A stretch of 64,000 nucleotides of DNA, taken from positions 110,890-174,889 of the forward strand of contig NZ_UETB01000003.1 of NCBI RefSeq assembly GCF_900116375.1, in the 5' to 3' direction. How positions within the stretch are numbered: position 1 is the first letter of the stretch; every line of letters starts with the position of its first letter. The notes under the pieces were generated by a model, which made no database searches, was not told where the DNA came from, and was given only the letters and a program-made list of their open reading frames with translations. Position numbers and translations under genes: made by a program. The stretch comes from Georgenia satyanarayanai. Its GTDB lineage: Bacteria; Actinomycetota; Actinomycetes; Actinomycetales; Actinomycetaceae. This document shows positions 32,897-41,599 of the stretch, in pieces.

Positions 32897-33625
32897 ATGA
32901 AGCGTTCCGCTGCCGCGACCACGGTCGCCGCTGCCGCACTCGTCCTGCTCGGCGCCACCGGCGCCTCCGCGCACGTCACCGTCACCCCCGACACCACCGA
33001 GGCGGGCTCCTACGCCGTCCTCACCGTCTCCGTCCCCCACGGCTGCGGCGACTCGGCGACCACCGCGGTCGCGATCGCGATCCCCGAGTCGATCCCGGCC
33101 GTCACCCCCACCGTCAACCCGGGCTGGGAGATCTCGACGGTCCTGGAGACCCTCGACCCGCCCGTCGACGACGGCCACGGCGGCCGGTTCACCGAGCGCG
33201 TCGCCCAGGTCGTCTACACGGCCGAGTCCCCCCTGCCCGCCGACCACCGCGACGCCATGGAGCTGTCGGTCCGGCTGCCCGACACCCCGGGCGAGACGCT
33301 CGCCTTCCCGGTCGTCCAGACCTGCGAGGAGGGTGAGGCGCCCTGGGTGCAGCTCGCCGCCGACGGGCAGGACCCGGACGAGCTCGAGTACCCGGCGTCG
33401 GTCGTCACGCTCACCGCCGCCGCGGACGACGCGTCCGTCACGGCGGACGCGGAGCCCGAGGCGGGGACCGCGGAGGGCGAGCCGGTGGCCGGCGCTCCCG
33501 CAACGGGCGACGACGGCGCCACGGCAGGCCCGCCGGCGGTCGTCCCGTGGGTCGCGCTCGCGCTCGGGGCCGCCGGCCTCGCCCTCGGTGGGCTGGCCCT
33601 GGCCCGCACGCGTCGCACGAGCTGA
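32897..33625 (+). CDS. YcnI family copper-binding protein (DUF1775)
   Basis: Membrane-anchored extracytoplasmic copper protein of 242 residues. The ATG at 32897 follows AGAGG. A signal peptide ends at ASA, making His26 the mature N-terminus; YcnI domains bind copper through this mono-histidine brace. The domain covers about 26-170 (HVTVTPDTTEAG, VPHGCGDSATT, NPGWEI), then an acidic Ala/Glu/Thr linker and a C-terminal membrane helix (about 215-235) ending in Arg-rich residues. It lies seven bases before the CopC-CopD gene, so the two act together in copper chaperoning or uptake. Confidence 0.92.
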   Translation: MKRSAAATTVAAAALVLLGATGASAHVTVTPDTTEAGSYAVLTVSVPHGCGDSATTAVAIAIPESIPAVTPTVNPGWEISTVLETLDPPVDDGHGGRFTERVAQVVYTAESPLPADHRDAMELSVRLPDTPGETLAFPVVQTCEEGEAPWVQLAADGQDPDELEYPASVVTLTAAADDASVTADAEPEAGTAEGEPVAGAPATGDDGATAGPPAVVPWVALALGAAGLALGGLALARTRRTS

Positions 33626-33632
33626 CGACCCC

Positions 33633-35267
33633 ATGACGGTCCAGCTCCTGCGGCGGACCGTGCTGGGCCTCGTCGCCACGGTGGCCGGGGTGCTGCTGAC
33701 GCTCGCGTCAGCAGCCCCGGCCACCGGGCACGCGATGCTGCTCGGCACGGACCCCGCCGACGGCGACGTCCTCACGGCACCGCCCGACGTCGTCACCCTC
33801 ACCTTCAACGAGCCCGTCCAGGCGGACGACGGGAGCGTCCGCCTGCTCGACGCGGCCGGCGAGCCGATCGCCGCCGAGGCGCGCCCGGTCGACGACACGG
33901 TCGAGATCACCGTGCCGGCGGACCTGCCGGAGGGCAGCTACGTCGTCGACTGGTCGGTGGTCTCCGCCGACGGCCACCCCGTCGGCGGTGCCTTCACCTT
34001 CGCGGTGGGCCGGCCCTCCACCGCGGTCGCGGAGGTCGCAGCACCCACGGGCGACCCGCTCGTGGACCTCCTCCACCAGGGCGCGCAGGTCTTCGTGTAC
34101 CTCGGGATCCTCGGCACGAGCGGCCTGGTCCTCTTCCGCACCGTCCTCCTCGACCGGGGTGCGGGCATCGTCCACGCGCCCGTCCTGCGACTCGCCACCG
34201 TCTTCGCGGCCGCCGCGCTCGGCGGTCTCCTCGTCTACCTCGCCGCCGACGGTGCGTGGCGGACCGGGTCGGGACTCCCCGGCCTCGTGGACCCCGGCAC
34301 CCTGTGGGACACGCTCACCGGCACCCCGGTGGGCACGGCGACGGTCGTCGCTCTCGTCGGGCTCGTCCTCGCCCTGGGCGCCGGCGCCACGCCGGCCGGG
34401 CGGGCCGTGACGTGCGCCGGTGCCCTCCTCGCCCTGCTGTCGCTGCCGCTCGCCGGCCACAGCCGCTCCTTCGGCCCCGCCTGGCTCGTCCTCGGCAGCG
34501 ACGCGGTCCACGTGTCCGCCGGGGCCGTCTGGTTCGGCGGCGTCCTCGGGCTGGTCATCACGCTCCGCAGCTCCGCACCCGCGAGCGCCGCCGCACGGAC
34601 CGTGGGCCGCTTCTCCACCGCTGCCCTGTGGGTGGTCCTCGCCCTCGCCGCCACCGGCACCGTGCTCGCCTGGCGCATCCTGCCCGACCTCGCGGCGCTC
34701 ACGAGCACCGGGTACGGGCTCACCCTGCTCGCGAAGGTCGCCGTCGTCGGCGTCGTCGTCCTCGTCGCGGCGTGGAACCGCTACCGGCTCGTCCCGCACG
34801 TCGGGGACGACGACGGCGCCCGCGCCCGCCTGCGCCGCACCGTGGGGACCGAGGCGTGGCTCATCCTCCTCGCCGTCACGCTCACCGGTGTGCTCGTGTC
34901 CCAGAGCCCCACCGACGGGCACACCGCCCCCGCCGCGGCGCGGCCCGTCGCCGAGCACGTGGCGCTCGGGGACGGCATGGCCGACGTCCGCGTGGCACCG
35001 GCGCGGGTGGGCGCCAACGTCGTGGAGATCGAGCTCAACGACGCGGACGGCGAGCCCCTCGAGCCCGCGGCCGACCCGCAGGTGCGGCTCTCGCTCCCGG
35101 AGCAGGACCTCGGGCCTCTGACGCCGGCGCTCACGCGCACCGGCACGGGCCGCTACGAGCTCCCCGTCGACCTCCCGCTGCCCGGGGGGTGGGAGCTGGA
35201 GCTCAGCGTGCGCACCTCGACGTTCGACAACCCCGTCGTCGTCGTGCCCGTCGAGGTGGTGCCGTGA
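33633..35267 (+). CDS. CopC-CopD fusion protein with C-terminal FixH/YtkA-like domain
   Basis: Copper-transport related membrane protein of 544 residues. A signal sequence precedes a CopC domain (about 33-130): His33 in ATGHAMLLG and the SADGHPVGGAF segment carry the expected copper ligands. A linker and eight or so membrane helices of CopD follow (about 145-435), with GHSRSF, DAVHVSAGAVWFGG and WNRYRL. The last 100 residues form an extracytoplasmic beta domain (HVALGDGMADVRV) like the YtkA/FixH modules in YcnJ-type proteins. Sits directly after the YcnI gene. Confidence 0.92.
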   Translation: MTVQLLRRTVLGLVATVAGVLLTLASAAPATGHAMLLGTDPADGDVLTAPPDVVTLTFNEPVQADDGSVRLLDAAGEPIAAEARPVDDTVEITVPADLPEGSYVVDWSVVSADGHPVGGAFTFAVGRPSTAVAEVAAPTGDPLVDLLHQGAQVFVYLGILGTSGLVLFRTVLLDRGAGIVHAPVLRLATVFAAAALGGLLVYLAADGAWRTGSGLPGLVDPGTLWDTLTGTPVGTATVVALVGLVLALGAGATPAGRAVTCAGALLALLSLPLAGHSRSFGPAWLVLGSDAVHVSAGAVWFGGVLGLVITLRSSAPASAAARTVGRFSTAALWVVLALAATGTVLAWRILPDLAALTSTGYGLTLLAKVAVVGVVVLVAAWNRYRLVPHVGDDDGARARLRRTVGTEAWLILLAVTLTGVLVSQSPTDGHTAPAAARPVAEHVALGDGMADVRVAPARVGANVVEIELNDADGEPLEPAADPQVRLSLPEQDLGPLTPALTRTGTGRYELPVDLPLPGGWELELSVRTSTFDNPVVVVPVEVVP

Positions 35268-35273
35268 GCCTGC

Positions 35274-35897
35274 TCAGGCGTGGGCGTCGATGAAGGAGAA
35301 GACGGCGTCGGCCATGAGCTGCACGGCGATCGCCGCGAGGAGCAGGCCCGCGAGGCGGGTGACGAGGGTCGTGCCGCCGTCGCCGAGGACGCGGTGGATG
35401 ACGAGCGAGAAGCGCATCGCCAGCCACAGGCACAGGTGGACGCCGATGATCGCCAGGCCGATCGCCAGCCACCCCGCGGGGCCCTCGGCGTCCTCCACCG
35501 CGAGCATCGCGGCGACGATCGCGCCCGGACCGGCCAGCAGCGGCGTGCCGAGCGGGACGAGCGCGACGTTGACCTTGCCACCGCCCGCGGGCTGCGGCTC
35601 CTCGGCCTTGCCGGTGAGCAGCTCCATCGCGACGAGCAGGAGCAGCAGACCACCGGACAGCTGGAGCGCGGGCACGGAGATCCCGAGGAAGTCGAGGATG
35701 TAGGGCCCGAGCACCGTGAACACGGTGATGACCCCGAGGGCGACGATCGTCGCCTGCCGGGCCGCGCGCTTGCGCTCCTTGGCGGTGCTCGTCGAGGTGA
35801 GCGCGAGGAAGATCGGCACGGTCCCCGGCGGGTCCATGATGACGAACAGGGTGAAGAAGGTCGTGGCGAGCAGCCCGACGTCGAGCACCCCGCTCAC
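35274..35897 (-). CDS. MarC family integral membrane protein
   Basis: Membrane protein of 207 residues with six hydrophobic helices. Family features: FVIMDPPGTVPIFLALTS near the start, QLSGGLLLLLVAMELLTG, and VPLGTPLLAGPGAI in the middle. The biochemical role of MarC proteins is not settled. The GTG start overlaps the stop of the PHP gene (GTGA). It converges with the copper cluster with only six bases between stops. Confidence 0.92.
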   Translation of the reverse strand: MSGVLDVGLLATTFFTLFVIMDPPGTVPIFLALTSTSTAKERKRAARQATIVALGVITVFTVLGPYILDFLGISVPALQLSGGLLLLLVAMELLTGKAEEPQPAGGGKVNVALVPLGTPLLAGPGAIVAAMLAVEDAEGPAGWLAIGLAIIGVHLCLWLAMRFSLVIHRVLGDGGTTLVTRLAGLLLAAIAVQLMADAVFSFIDAHA

Positions 35898-36748
35898 GGC
35901 CGGACCACCGGCAGGTAGCCCTCGCTCTCGATCTGCTCCAGGACGGCGGGGTCGGTGAGGTGCTCGCCGAGCCGGTTGGGCTTGCCGGTGCCGTGGTAGT
36001 CGCTGGAGCCGGTGACGAACAGGCCGAGCGAGGAGGCGAGGTCGAGGAGCTGGGCGCGGGCGCCGTCGTCGTGGTCGCGGTGGTCCACCTCGAGCCCCGC
36101 GAGGCCGGCGGCGGCCATCTCCTCGATGACTACGTCCTCGACGACGCGGCCGCGGGCCCCGGCGCGCGGGTGAGCCATGACGGGCACCCCACCGGCCCGG
36201 CGCACGAGCTCGACCGCCGCGGCGGCGTCGGGCGCGTCGTAGCGCACGTAGTACGGGCCCGAGGCGTGGAGGATCTCGGTGAAGGCCGCGGACCGGTCGG
36301 TGACGTAGCCGCGGGCGACGAGCGCGTCGGCGATGTGGGGGCGACCCACCGTCCCGCCCGGCTCCAGGAGGGCCTCGACCTCCTCCCAGGTGAGCTCGAA
36401 GTCCAGGGCCAGGCGCTCGACCATCCGCCGGGCGCGGCCCAGGCGGGAGTCACGCGCGCGCGCGACGGCGGTGCCGAGGCCGCGGGCCGCGGGGTCGTGG
36501 AGGTAGGACAGGAGGTGGACGCTGATCCCGCCGGCCGAGGTGGAGATCTCCGCGCCGCGCACGAGCGCCACCCCCGTGCGCCCGACGGCGGCGGCGGCCT
36601 CCTCCCACCCGTCCCACGTGTCGTGGTCGGTGAGGGCGACGACGTCCAGGCCGGCGGCGGCCGCGGCCGCCATGAGCACGGCCGGCCGCTCGGTGCCGTC
36701 GGAGAGGCTCGAGTGCGTGTGGAGGTCGACGGCGGGGCGGGCGAGCAC
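35894..36748 (-). CDS. PHP domain phosphoesterase (RNase AM / TrpH-like)
   Basis: Metal-dependent phosphoesterase of 284 residues. The four PHP motifs are present: VDLHTHSSLSDG, LTDHDTWDGW, GRPHIADALVARGY with the preceding GAEIS, and TGSSDYHGTGKP near the end. The family hydrolyses 3',5'-nucleoside bisphosphates and trims RNA 5' ends. The GTG start has TACCCT seven bases upstream, which suggests leaderless transcription. Operon with MarC by GTGA overlap. Confidence 0.9.
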   Translation of the reverse strand: MLARPAVDLHTHSSLSDGTERPAVLMAAAAAAGLDVVALTDHDTWDGWEEAAAAVGRTGVALVRGAEISTSAGGISVHLLSYLHDPAARGLGTAVARARDSRLGRARRMVERLALDFELTWEEVEALLEPGGTVGRPHIADALVARGYVTDRSAAFTEILHASGPYYVRYDAPDAAAAVELVRRAGGVPVMAHPRAGARGRVVEDVVIEEMAAAGLAGLEVDHRDHDDGARAQLLDLASSLGLFVTGSSDYHGTGKPNRLGEHLTDPAVLEQIESEGYLPVVRP

Positions 36749-36755
36749 GAGCCCC

Positions 36756-36761
36756 AGGGTA
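36756..36761 (-). promoter_or_regulatory. -10-like TACCCT for the PHP-marC operon
   Basis: Minus-strand TACCCT ends seven bases before the GTG at 36748. Confidence 0.45.
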
Positions 36762-36798
36762 CGGCCTGGGCACCCGGCAGCGGGCGCCCCGTGCGTGC

Positions 36799-36804
36799 GA
36801 CGAT
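36799..36804 (+). promoter_or_regulatory. -10-like GACGAT for the aminopeptidase P gene
   Basis: GACGAT ends six bases before the ATG at 36811. It departs from TANNNT at the first base but keeps the spacing of the other leaderless starts. Confidence 0.35.
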
Positions 36805-36810
36805 GGGCAC

Positions 36811-38325
36811 ATGAGCGACACGGACCGTCAGGAGAACCAGCCGTTGAGCGAGCGCGGGTCGAACCGTTCCCAGCGCCCCTCGTCGCCCGCCTTCCGAGCC
36901 TTCATCGCCTCGGGCTGGGCCGAGCAGCCGCCGGCCCTGCCCGAGCAGAGCCCCGCGGCCCCCTTCGCGGCCGCCCGGCGCGAGCGCCTCGGTGCCCGCT
37001 TCCCCGGCGAGCGCCTCGTCCTGCCGGCGGGCACGCTCGTCACCCGCTCCAACGACACCGACTACCGCTTCCGGCCGCACTCGGCCTTCGCCCACCTCAC
37101 CGGGCTGGGCACCGACCAGGAGCCCGACGCCGTCCTCGTCCTGCACCCCACCGACGACGACGCCGCCCCCCACGAGGCCGTCCTGTACTTCCGTCCCCGG
37201 GCGGGCAAGGACACCGAGGAGTTCTTCGCCGACTCCCGCTACGGGGAGCTGTGGGTGGGGCAGCGGCCCAGCCTCGAGGAGGTCGCCGCGCTCACCGGGC
37301 TGCGCACCGCGCACATCGACTCCCTCGCCGACGAGCTGGCCAAGGACGCCGGCGCGGGCGGCGTCCAGCTGCGCGTCGTGCGCGGCGTCGACGCCGCCGT
37401 CCAGGCGCGGGTCGAGACCGCCCGCACCGGCCAGCCGGAGACGGAGGCGGCCGACGCCGTCCTCGCCGAGGCGCTGTCCGAGCTGCGGCTGCGCAAGGAC
37501 CCCTTCGAGGTCGAGGAGATGCGCAAGGCCGTCGCGGCCACCGCCGAGGGCTTCGCCGACGTCGTGCGCGCCCTGCCCCGGGTCCTGGCCCACCACCGCG
37601 GCGAGCGCGTCATCGAGGGCGTCTTCGGTGCCCGCGCCCGCGAGGACGGCAACGCCACCGGGTACGACACGATCGCCGCCGCCGGGAACCACGCCAACAC
37701 GCTGCACTGGATCCGCAACGACGGCGCCGTGCGGCCGGGGGACCTCGTCCTCATCGACGCCGGGGTGGAGGTCGAGTCGCTGTACACGGCCGACGTCACC
37801 CGCACGATCCCGGTGGACGGCGTCTTCACCGAGCCGCAGCGCCGCGTCTACGAGGCGGTGCTCGAGGCCGCCGACGCCGCCTTCGCCCGGGCCGCCGAGC
37901 CCGGCGTGCGCTTCCGTGACCTCCACGCCGCGGCGATGGAGATCCTCGCCCACCGCCTGGCCGAGTGGGGCGTGCTGCCGGGCAGCGCGCAGGAGTCCCT
38001 CGCCGAGGAGGGCCAGTTCCACCGGCGCTGGATGGTCCACGGCACGAGCCACCACCTCGGCATCGACGTCCACGACTGCGCCCAGGCGCGCCGGGAGATG
38101 TACCTCGACGCCGAGCTCGAGCCGGGCATGGTCTTCACGATCGAGCCGGGCCTGTACTTCCGCGCCGACGACCTCACCGTCCCGGCGGAGCTGCGCGGCA
38201 TCGGCGTGCGCATCGAGGACGACGTCCTGGTCCGCGAGGACGGCAGCGTGGAGAACCTCAGCGCCGCCCTCCCCCGCCGCGCCGACGACGTCGAGGCCTG
38301 GATGGCCTCCCTCCTCGAGCGGTAG
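36811..38325 (+). CDS. pepP: Aminopeptidase P family Xaa-Pro aminopeptidase
   Basis: Cytoplasmic metalloexopeptidase of 504 residues that releases N-terminal residues ahead of proline. An N-terminal AMP_N domain (about 55-200) with SNDTDYRFRPHSAFAHLTGL precedes a pita-bread catalytic domain (about 230-490). The dinuclear metal ligands are visible: Asp in LIDAGVEVESLYTADVTRT (two Asp), His in HGTSHHLGIDVHD, Glu in FTIEPGLYF and Glu in VRIEDDVLV. Length agrees with long bacterial PepP forms. Confidence 0.93.
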   Translation: MSDTDRQENQPLSERGSNRSQRPSSPAFRAFIASGWAEQPPALPEQSPAAPFAAARRERLGARFPGERLVLPAGTLVTRSNDTDYRFRPHSAFAHLTGLGTDQEPDAVLVLHPTDDDAAPHEAVLYFRPRAGKDTEEFFADSRYGELWVGQRPSLEEVAALTGLRTAHIDSLADELAKDAGAGGVQLRVVRGVDAAVQARVETARTGQPETEAADAVLAEALSELRLRKDPFEVEEMRKAVAATAEGFADVVRALPRVLAHHRGERVIEGVFGARAREDGNATGYDTIAAAGNHANTLHWIRNDGAVRPGDLVLIDAGVEVESLYTADVTRTIPVDGVFTEPQRRVYEAVLEAADAAFARAAEPGVRFRDLHAAAMEILAHRLAEWGVLPGSAQESLAEEGQFHRRWMVHGTSHHLGIDVHDCAQARREMYLDAELEPGMVFTIEPGLYFRADDLTVPAELRGIGVRIEDDVLVREDGSVENLSAALPRRADDVEAWMASLLER

Positions 38326-38382
38326 CCCCCGCCCCCACGCCCCGCCCCCACGCCCACGCCCCACCCGCACGCCCCACACCCA

Positions 38383-38438
38383 GCGCCGAGCGCTGAGTTG
38401 TTACCGGCCGAGCCGGGTAACAACTCAGCTGTCGGCGC
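38383..38438. terminator. Intergenic palindrome between convergent genes
   Basis: A 14-base perfect inverted repeat (GCTGAGTTGTTACC at 38392-38405 and its complement at 38416-38429) is extended by GCGCCGA/TCGGCGC after a two-base mismatch. Loop of ten bases. It lies between the ends of the pepP gene and the SDR-fusion gene, so a two-way terminator role is likely. The design resembles the repeats at 11.4 and 55.6 kb, though the arms differ. Confidence 0.7.
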
Positions 38439-38502
38439 GCTTGAGGGGGGGCGGGGGCGGGCGCGGGCGAGGGCGGAGCTTGGGGGTGGGCGCGGGTGGG
38501 AG

Positions 38503-40131
38503 CTAGTCGACCTCGCCGTCGCGGAAGACGTCGCCGACGATGTGCTGGTGGAAGCGCTCGTAGGTCTCGGCCTGGTCCCTCGCCTGCTGGGCGAGGGCCT
38601 CGAACATCGGGGCGGGCAGGCCCAGGTCGGGTGAGAGCTCGGTGAGCGTCTGCCACAGCCCGAGCTTGCCCATGACGGCGCTGCGCATGAGCTCGGACTC
38701 CAGGACGGGCGTCATCGGTGAGCCGCTCAGCCGTTCGTTGACCTTGAGCCGGCCCACGCGCTCGGCGGCCCACGCGGCCGCCTGCCGGTGCGGTCGGCGC
38801 CGCAGCGCGAGGGAGTCCATGAGGTTGACGAGCAGCTCGCGCTCCTCGCGGATCTCCAGCGCCACCCGGGCGAGGTCCTCGCCGAGCTCGGTGTCCGCGT
38901 AGTCGGCGGCCATCCGCTCCGAGCGCTCCAGGCCCGCGGTGGCCCCGGTGAGGTGGTCCGACAGGTAGAGCCCGAGGATGTCGCGCTGCAGGTGCGCGGG
39001 CACCCGGTGCGCGGCGGAGTCCTCCTCCGCCTCGGCCACGAGTCCGTCGGTGGGGACCGAGCCGGGCGGGAGCTGGTCCTGGGGCCAGCTCTCCCGCGGC
39101 CGCATCTGGGGACTGGGCGTGCCCTGCCCCTCGACCATGCCGACGAGGAGCTCGCGCAGCGTCTCCCGCGCCTCCCTGCTCGGTTCCCAGCCGAGCTCGG
39201 TGCGGGCCCGGGTGGTGTCCATGAGCGGGACGTTCATCGCCATGTCGAGCCACCCGGCGTCGGCGGCCAGCGCACGCGTCTGCCAGGCGAGGGAGACGAC
39301 GGGGCGCAGCGCCGCGGGCGGCACCTCGACGACCCTCCCGTGGTCGAGGACCTCGGCCAGGTCCGTGCCGGTGAGGACCGGTTCGGTCGCGACGTTGAAG
39401 GCACCGGTGGCGCCCTGGACGATGATCCGGCGGTAGGCGTCGGCGAGGTCGTCCCCGTGGACCACCTGCAGGCGCAGCCCGGCCGGCAGCGGGAGGAAGG
39501 GCAGCGCGCCGGGGCGCAGCAGCGCCGGCGGCACGAGCGCCCCGAGGAAGAGGCGCATGATCTCCGCGCCGGCGTCCGCGTCGAAGACGAGCGCGGGCCG
39601 CACCCGGGCGACGGACAGCCCGGCGGCCTCGGCGTCGTCGAGGATGCGCTCCTGGGCGGCCTTGTCGACGGCGTAGTGGGAGGTCGACGCGCTGCCGTGG
39701 GCGGGCCACGACTCGTCACGCCGCTCGTCGTCGTCCACGGGCGAGTACGAGCCCACCGACGACGCGACGACGAGGTGCCCCACCCCCGCCCGGAGGCACG
39801 CCTCGACGACGCGGCGGGTGCCGTCGACGTTGGCGCGCCGGAGCAGGTCCCGCTCGTGGTTGGGCTGGATGAGCCAGGCGAGGTGGACGACGGTGTCGAC
39901 GCCGTCCAGCGCCTGGGCCAGCTCCTCGACGACGAAGTCCTCGCCGTCGGCCAGCGCGACCGGCGCGGCGATGTCGACCTGCTCCCACCGCGCGACGTCG
40001 TAGGGCTCGGCGTCGGCGTCCGGGCGCCGCCGCGCAATGCCGACGACCTCAGACACGCGCTCCTCCCCGCGCAGGGCGTGGAGGAGCGCCGTGCCGGTGT
40101 TGCCGCTCGCGCCGACGACCGCGACTCTCAT
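38503..40131 (-). CDS. Extended SDR (NAD-dependent epimerase-like) fused to a helical-bundle domain
   Basis: Protein of 542 residues in two parts. Residues 1 to about 345 form an extended SDR: GASGNTG nucleotide motif at 7-13, HLAWLIQP, and the catalytic pair Tyr153 and Lys157 in HYAVDKAAQ. After a linker, residues about 385-542 are all-helical (HLQRDILGLYLSDHLTGATA, LALEIREERELL-type charged helices, GRLKVNERL) and resemble a small actinobacterial helical family usually found as a separate protein, possibly ferritin-like. The ATG overlaps the stop of the alcohol dehydrogenase gene (ATGA). Substrate unknown. Confidence 0.82.
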   Translation of the reverse strand: MRVAVVGASGNTGTALLHALRGEERVSEVVGIARRRPDADAEPYDVARWEQVDIAAPVALADGEDFVVEELAQALDGVDTVVHLAWLIQPNHERDLLRRANVDGTRRVVEACLRAGVGHLVVASSVGSYSPVDDDERRDESWPAHGSASTSHYAVDKAAQERILDDAEAAGLSVARVRPALVFDADAGAEIMRLFLGALVPPALLRPGALPFLPLPAGLRLQVVHGDDLADAYRRIIVQGATGAFNVATEPVLTGTDLAEVLDHGRVVEVPPAALRPVVSLAWQTRALAADAGWLDMAMNVPLMDTTRARTELGWEPSREARETLRELLVGMVEGQGTPSPQMRPRESWPQDQLPPGSVPTDGLVAEAEEDSAAHRVPAHLQRDILGLYLSDHLTGATAGLERSERMAADYADTELGEDLARVALEIREERELLVNLMDSLALRRRPHRQAAAWAAERVGRLKVNERLSGSPMTPVLESELMRSAVMGKLGLWQTLTELSPDLGLPAPMFEALAQQARDQAETYERFHQHIVGDVFRDGEVD

Positions 40132-41345
40132 CGCGCACCCGTCCGCGCCGACGGCATCGCGGGGTCGAGGACCACCTTGATGGCGCCGTCGTCCTTGCGC
40201 TGGAAGATGTCGTAACCGTGGGCCGCGTCCTCCAGGGACAGCCGGTGCGTGCGCAGGTCGAGCACACCCAGCGGGTCGGCCGAGTCGCTCACCAGCGGCA
40301 GCACGTCGTCGATCCAGCGGTGCACGTTGGCCTGCCCCATCCGCAGGTTCACCTGCTTGTCGAAGAGGTCGAGCATCGGCATCGGGTCCTGGGCGCCGCC
40401 GTAGACGCCGGACAGGGAGATCGTGCCGCCGCGGCGGACGATGTCGATCGCGGCGTGCAGCGCGGCCAGGCGGTCGATGCCGGCCTTGGTGAACAGCGGC
40501 CGGGCGAGCGCGTCGGGCAGCATCCCGGCACCGGCCTGCACACCCTTGGCGACGGGCGAGCCGTGCGCCTCCATGCCGACGGCGTCGATGACGGAGTCCG
40601 CGCCGCGCCCATTGGTGAGCTCCCGGACGGCGGCCGCGACGTCGTCCACGCCGCGCAGGTCCATGGTGGTGACGCCGTGGCGGCGGGCCATCTCCAGCCG
40701 CTCGGGCACGAGGTCGACCCCGATGACCTGCTCGGCGCCGCGGTGGCGGGCGATGCGGGCGCTCAGCTGCCCGATCGGGCCCAGCCCGAGGACGACGACG
40801 GTCCCGCCGGGCGGCACCTGGGCGTACTCGACGGCCTGCCAGGCCGTGGGGACGACGTCGGAGAGGTAGAGGTAGCGCTCGTCCGGCTCGCCGTCGTCGG
40901 GCACGACGACGGGGCCCACGTCCGCGAACGGCACGCGCAGGTACTCGGCCTGCCCGCCCGGCACCTGCCCGTACAGCTTGGTGTAGCCGAACAGGGAGGC
41001 GCCCTTGCCGTGCTCGCGCACCTGCGTGGTCTCGCACTGCGAGTGCAGGCCCTGCCCGCACATCCAGCACGATCCGCAGGCGATGACGAACGGGACGACG
41101 ACGCGGTCACCGGGCCTGAGAGAGGTGACCTCGCTGCCGACCTCCTCGACGACGCCCATCGGCTCGTGGCCGAGGACGTCACCGGACTCGAGGAAGGGGC
41201 CGAGCACGCTGTACAGGTGCAGGTCCGACCCGCAGATCGCGCTCGAGGTGATCCTGATGACGGCGTCGGTCGGGAGCTGGATCCGCGGGTCGGGGACGTC
41301 CTCGACGCTGACCTTCTCCCGGCCCTGCCAGGTGAGTGCGCGCAC
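40128..41345 (-). CDS. Zinc-dependent alcohol dehydrogenase (MDR family)
   Basis: Oxidoreductase of 405 residues. Catalytic zinc ligands Cys38, His60 and Glu61 (AICGSDLH, GHEPMG) and the four structural-zinc cysteines at 90, 93, 96 and 104 are present. The Rossmann fold has VVVLGLGPIGQLSARIA, and Asp in GVDLVPERL suggests NAD use. It resembles glutathione-independent formaldehyde dehydrogenase-like or threonine dehydrogenase-like members. GTG start. The downstream SDR gene overlaps by four bases, and a small acidic protein gene lies 12 bases upstream. Confidence 0.9.
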   Translation of the reverse strand: MRALTWQGREKVSVEDVPDPRIQLPTDAVIRITSSAICGSDLHLYSVLGPFLESGDVLGHEPMGVVEEVGSEVTSLRPGDRVVVPFVIACGSCWMCGQGLHSQCETTQVREHGKGASLFGYTKLYGQVPGGQAEYLRVPFADVGPVVVPDDGEPDERYLYLSDVVPTAWQAVEYAQVPPGGTVVVLGLGPIGQLSARIARHRGAEQVIGVDLVPERLEMARRHGVTTMDLRGVDDVAAAVRELTNGRGADSVIDAVGMEAHGSPVAKGVQAGAGMLPDALARPLFTKAGIDRLAALHAAIDIVRRGGTISLSGVYGGAQDPMPMLDLFDKQVNLRMGQANVHRWIDDVLPLVSDSADPLGVLDLRTHRLSLEDAAHGYDIFQRKDDGAIKVVLDPAMPSARTGAR

Positions 41346-41357
41346 AGGTGCCTCCGC

Positions 41358-41510
41358 TCAGCTCGAGGACGTGGGACGGGCCGGGTCGTCGCCCTCCGCC
41401 TGCGAGGGCTGGTCGAAGGACTCCTCGCGCTTCAGCTGCTCGGGGTCGGCGTCGGGGTCCTTGGCCGGGTCGTAGGGCTGCTCGGACGGGGTGGGTGTGT
41501 TCTCGCTCAT
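41358..41510 (-). CDS. 50-residue acidic hydrophilic protein
   Basis: Small protein starting MSENTPTPSEQPYDPAKDPD, rich in Pro, Asp, Glu and Ser, without hydrophobic stretches; probably disordered. The ATG has a GAGAAG site upstream. It heads the dehydrogenase operon, 12 bases before that gene. No family is known to me. Similar short acidic proteins are common and poorly annotated in actinobacteria. Confidence 0.65.
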   Translation of the reverse strand: MSENTPTPSEQPYDPAKDPDADPEQLKREESFDQPSQAEGDDPARPTSSS

Positions 41511-41599
41511 GCTTCTCACCATTCCACCGGCCCCCGGGCCGCGCACGCCGAGCACACGCCCCGCTTGCCGAGTGCTCCCACCGGCTCGATCCTGTGGCG

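Noticed and set aside
35265-35276. Terminator between copCD-like and marC genes
   Set aside because: The TGAGC/GCTCA pairing has only five bases with a two-base loop and cannot form a stable hairpin; noted only as part of a pattern.
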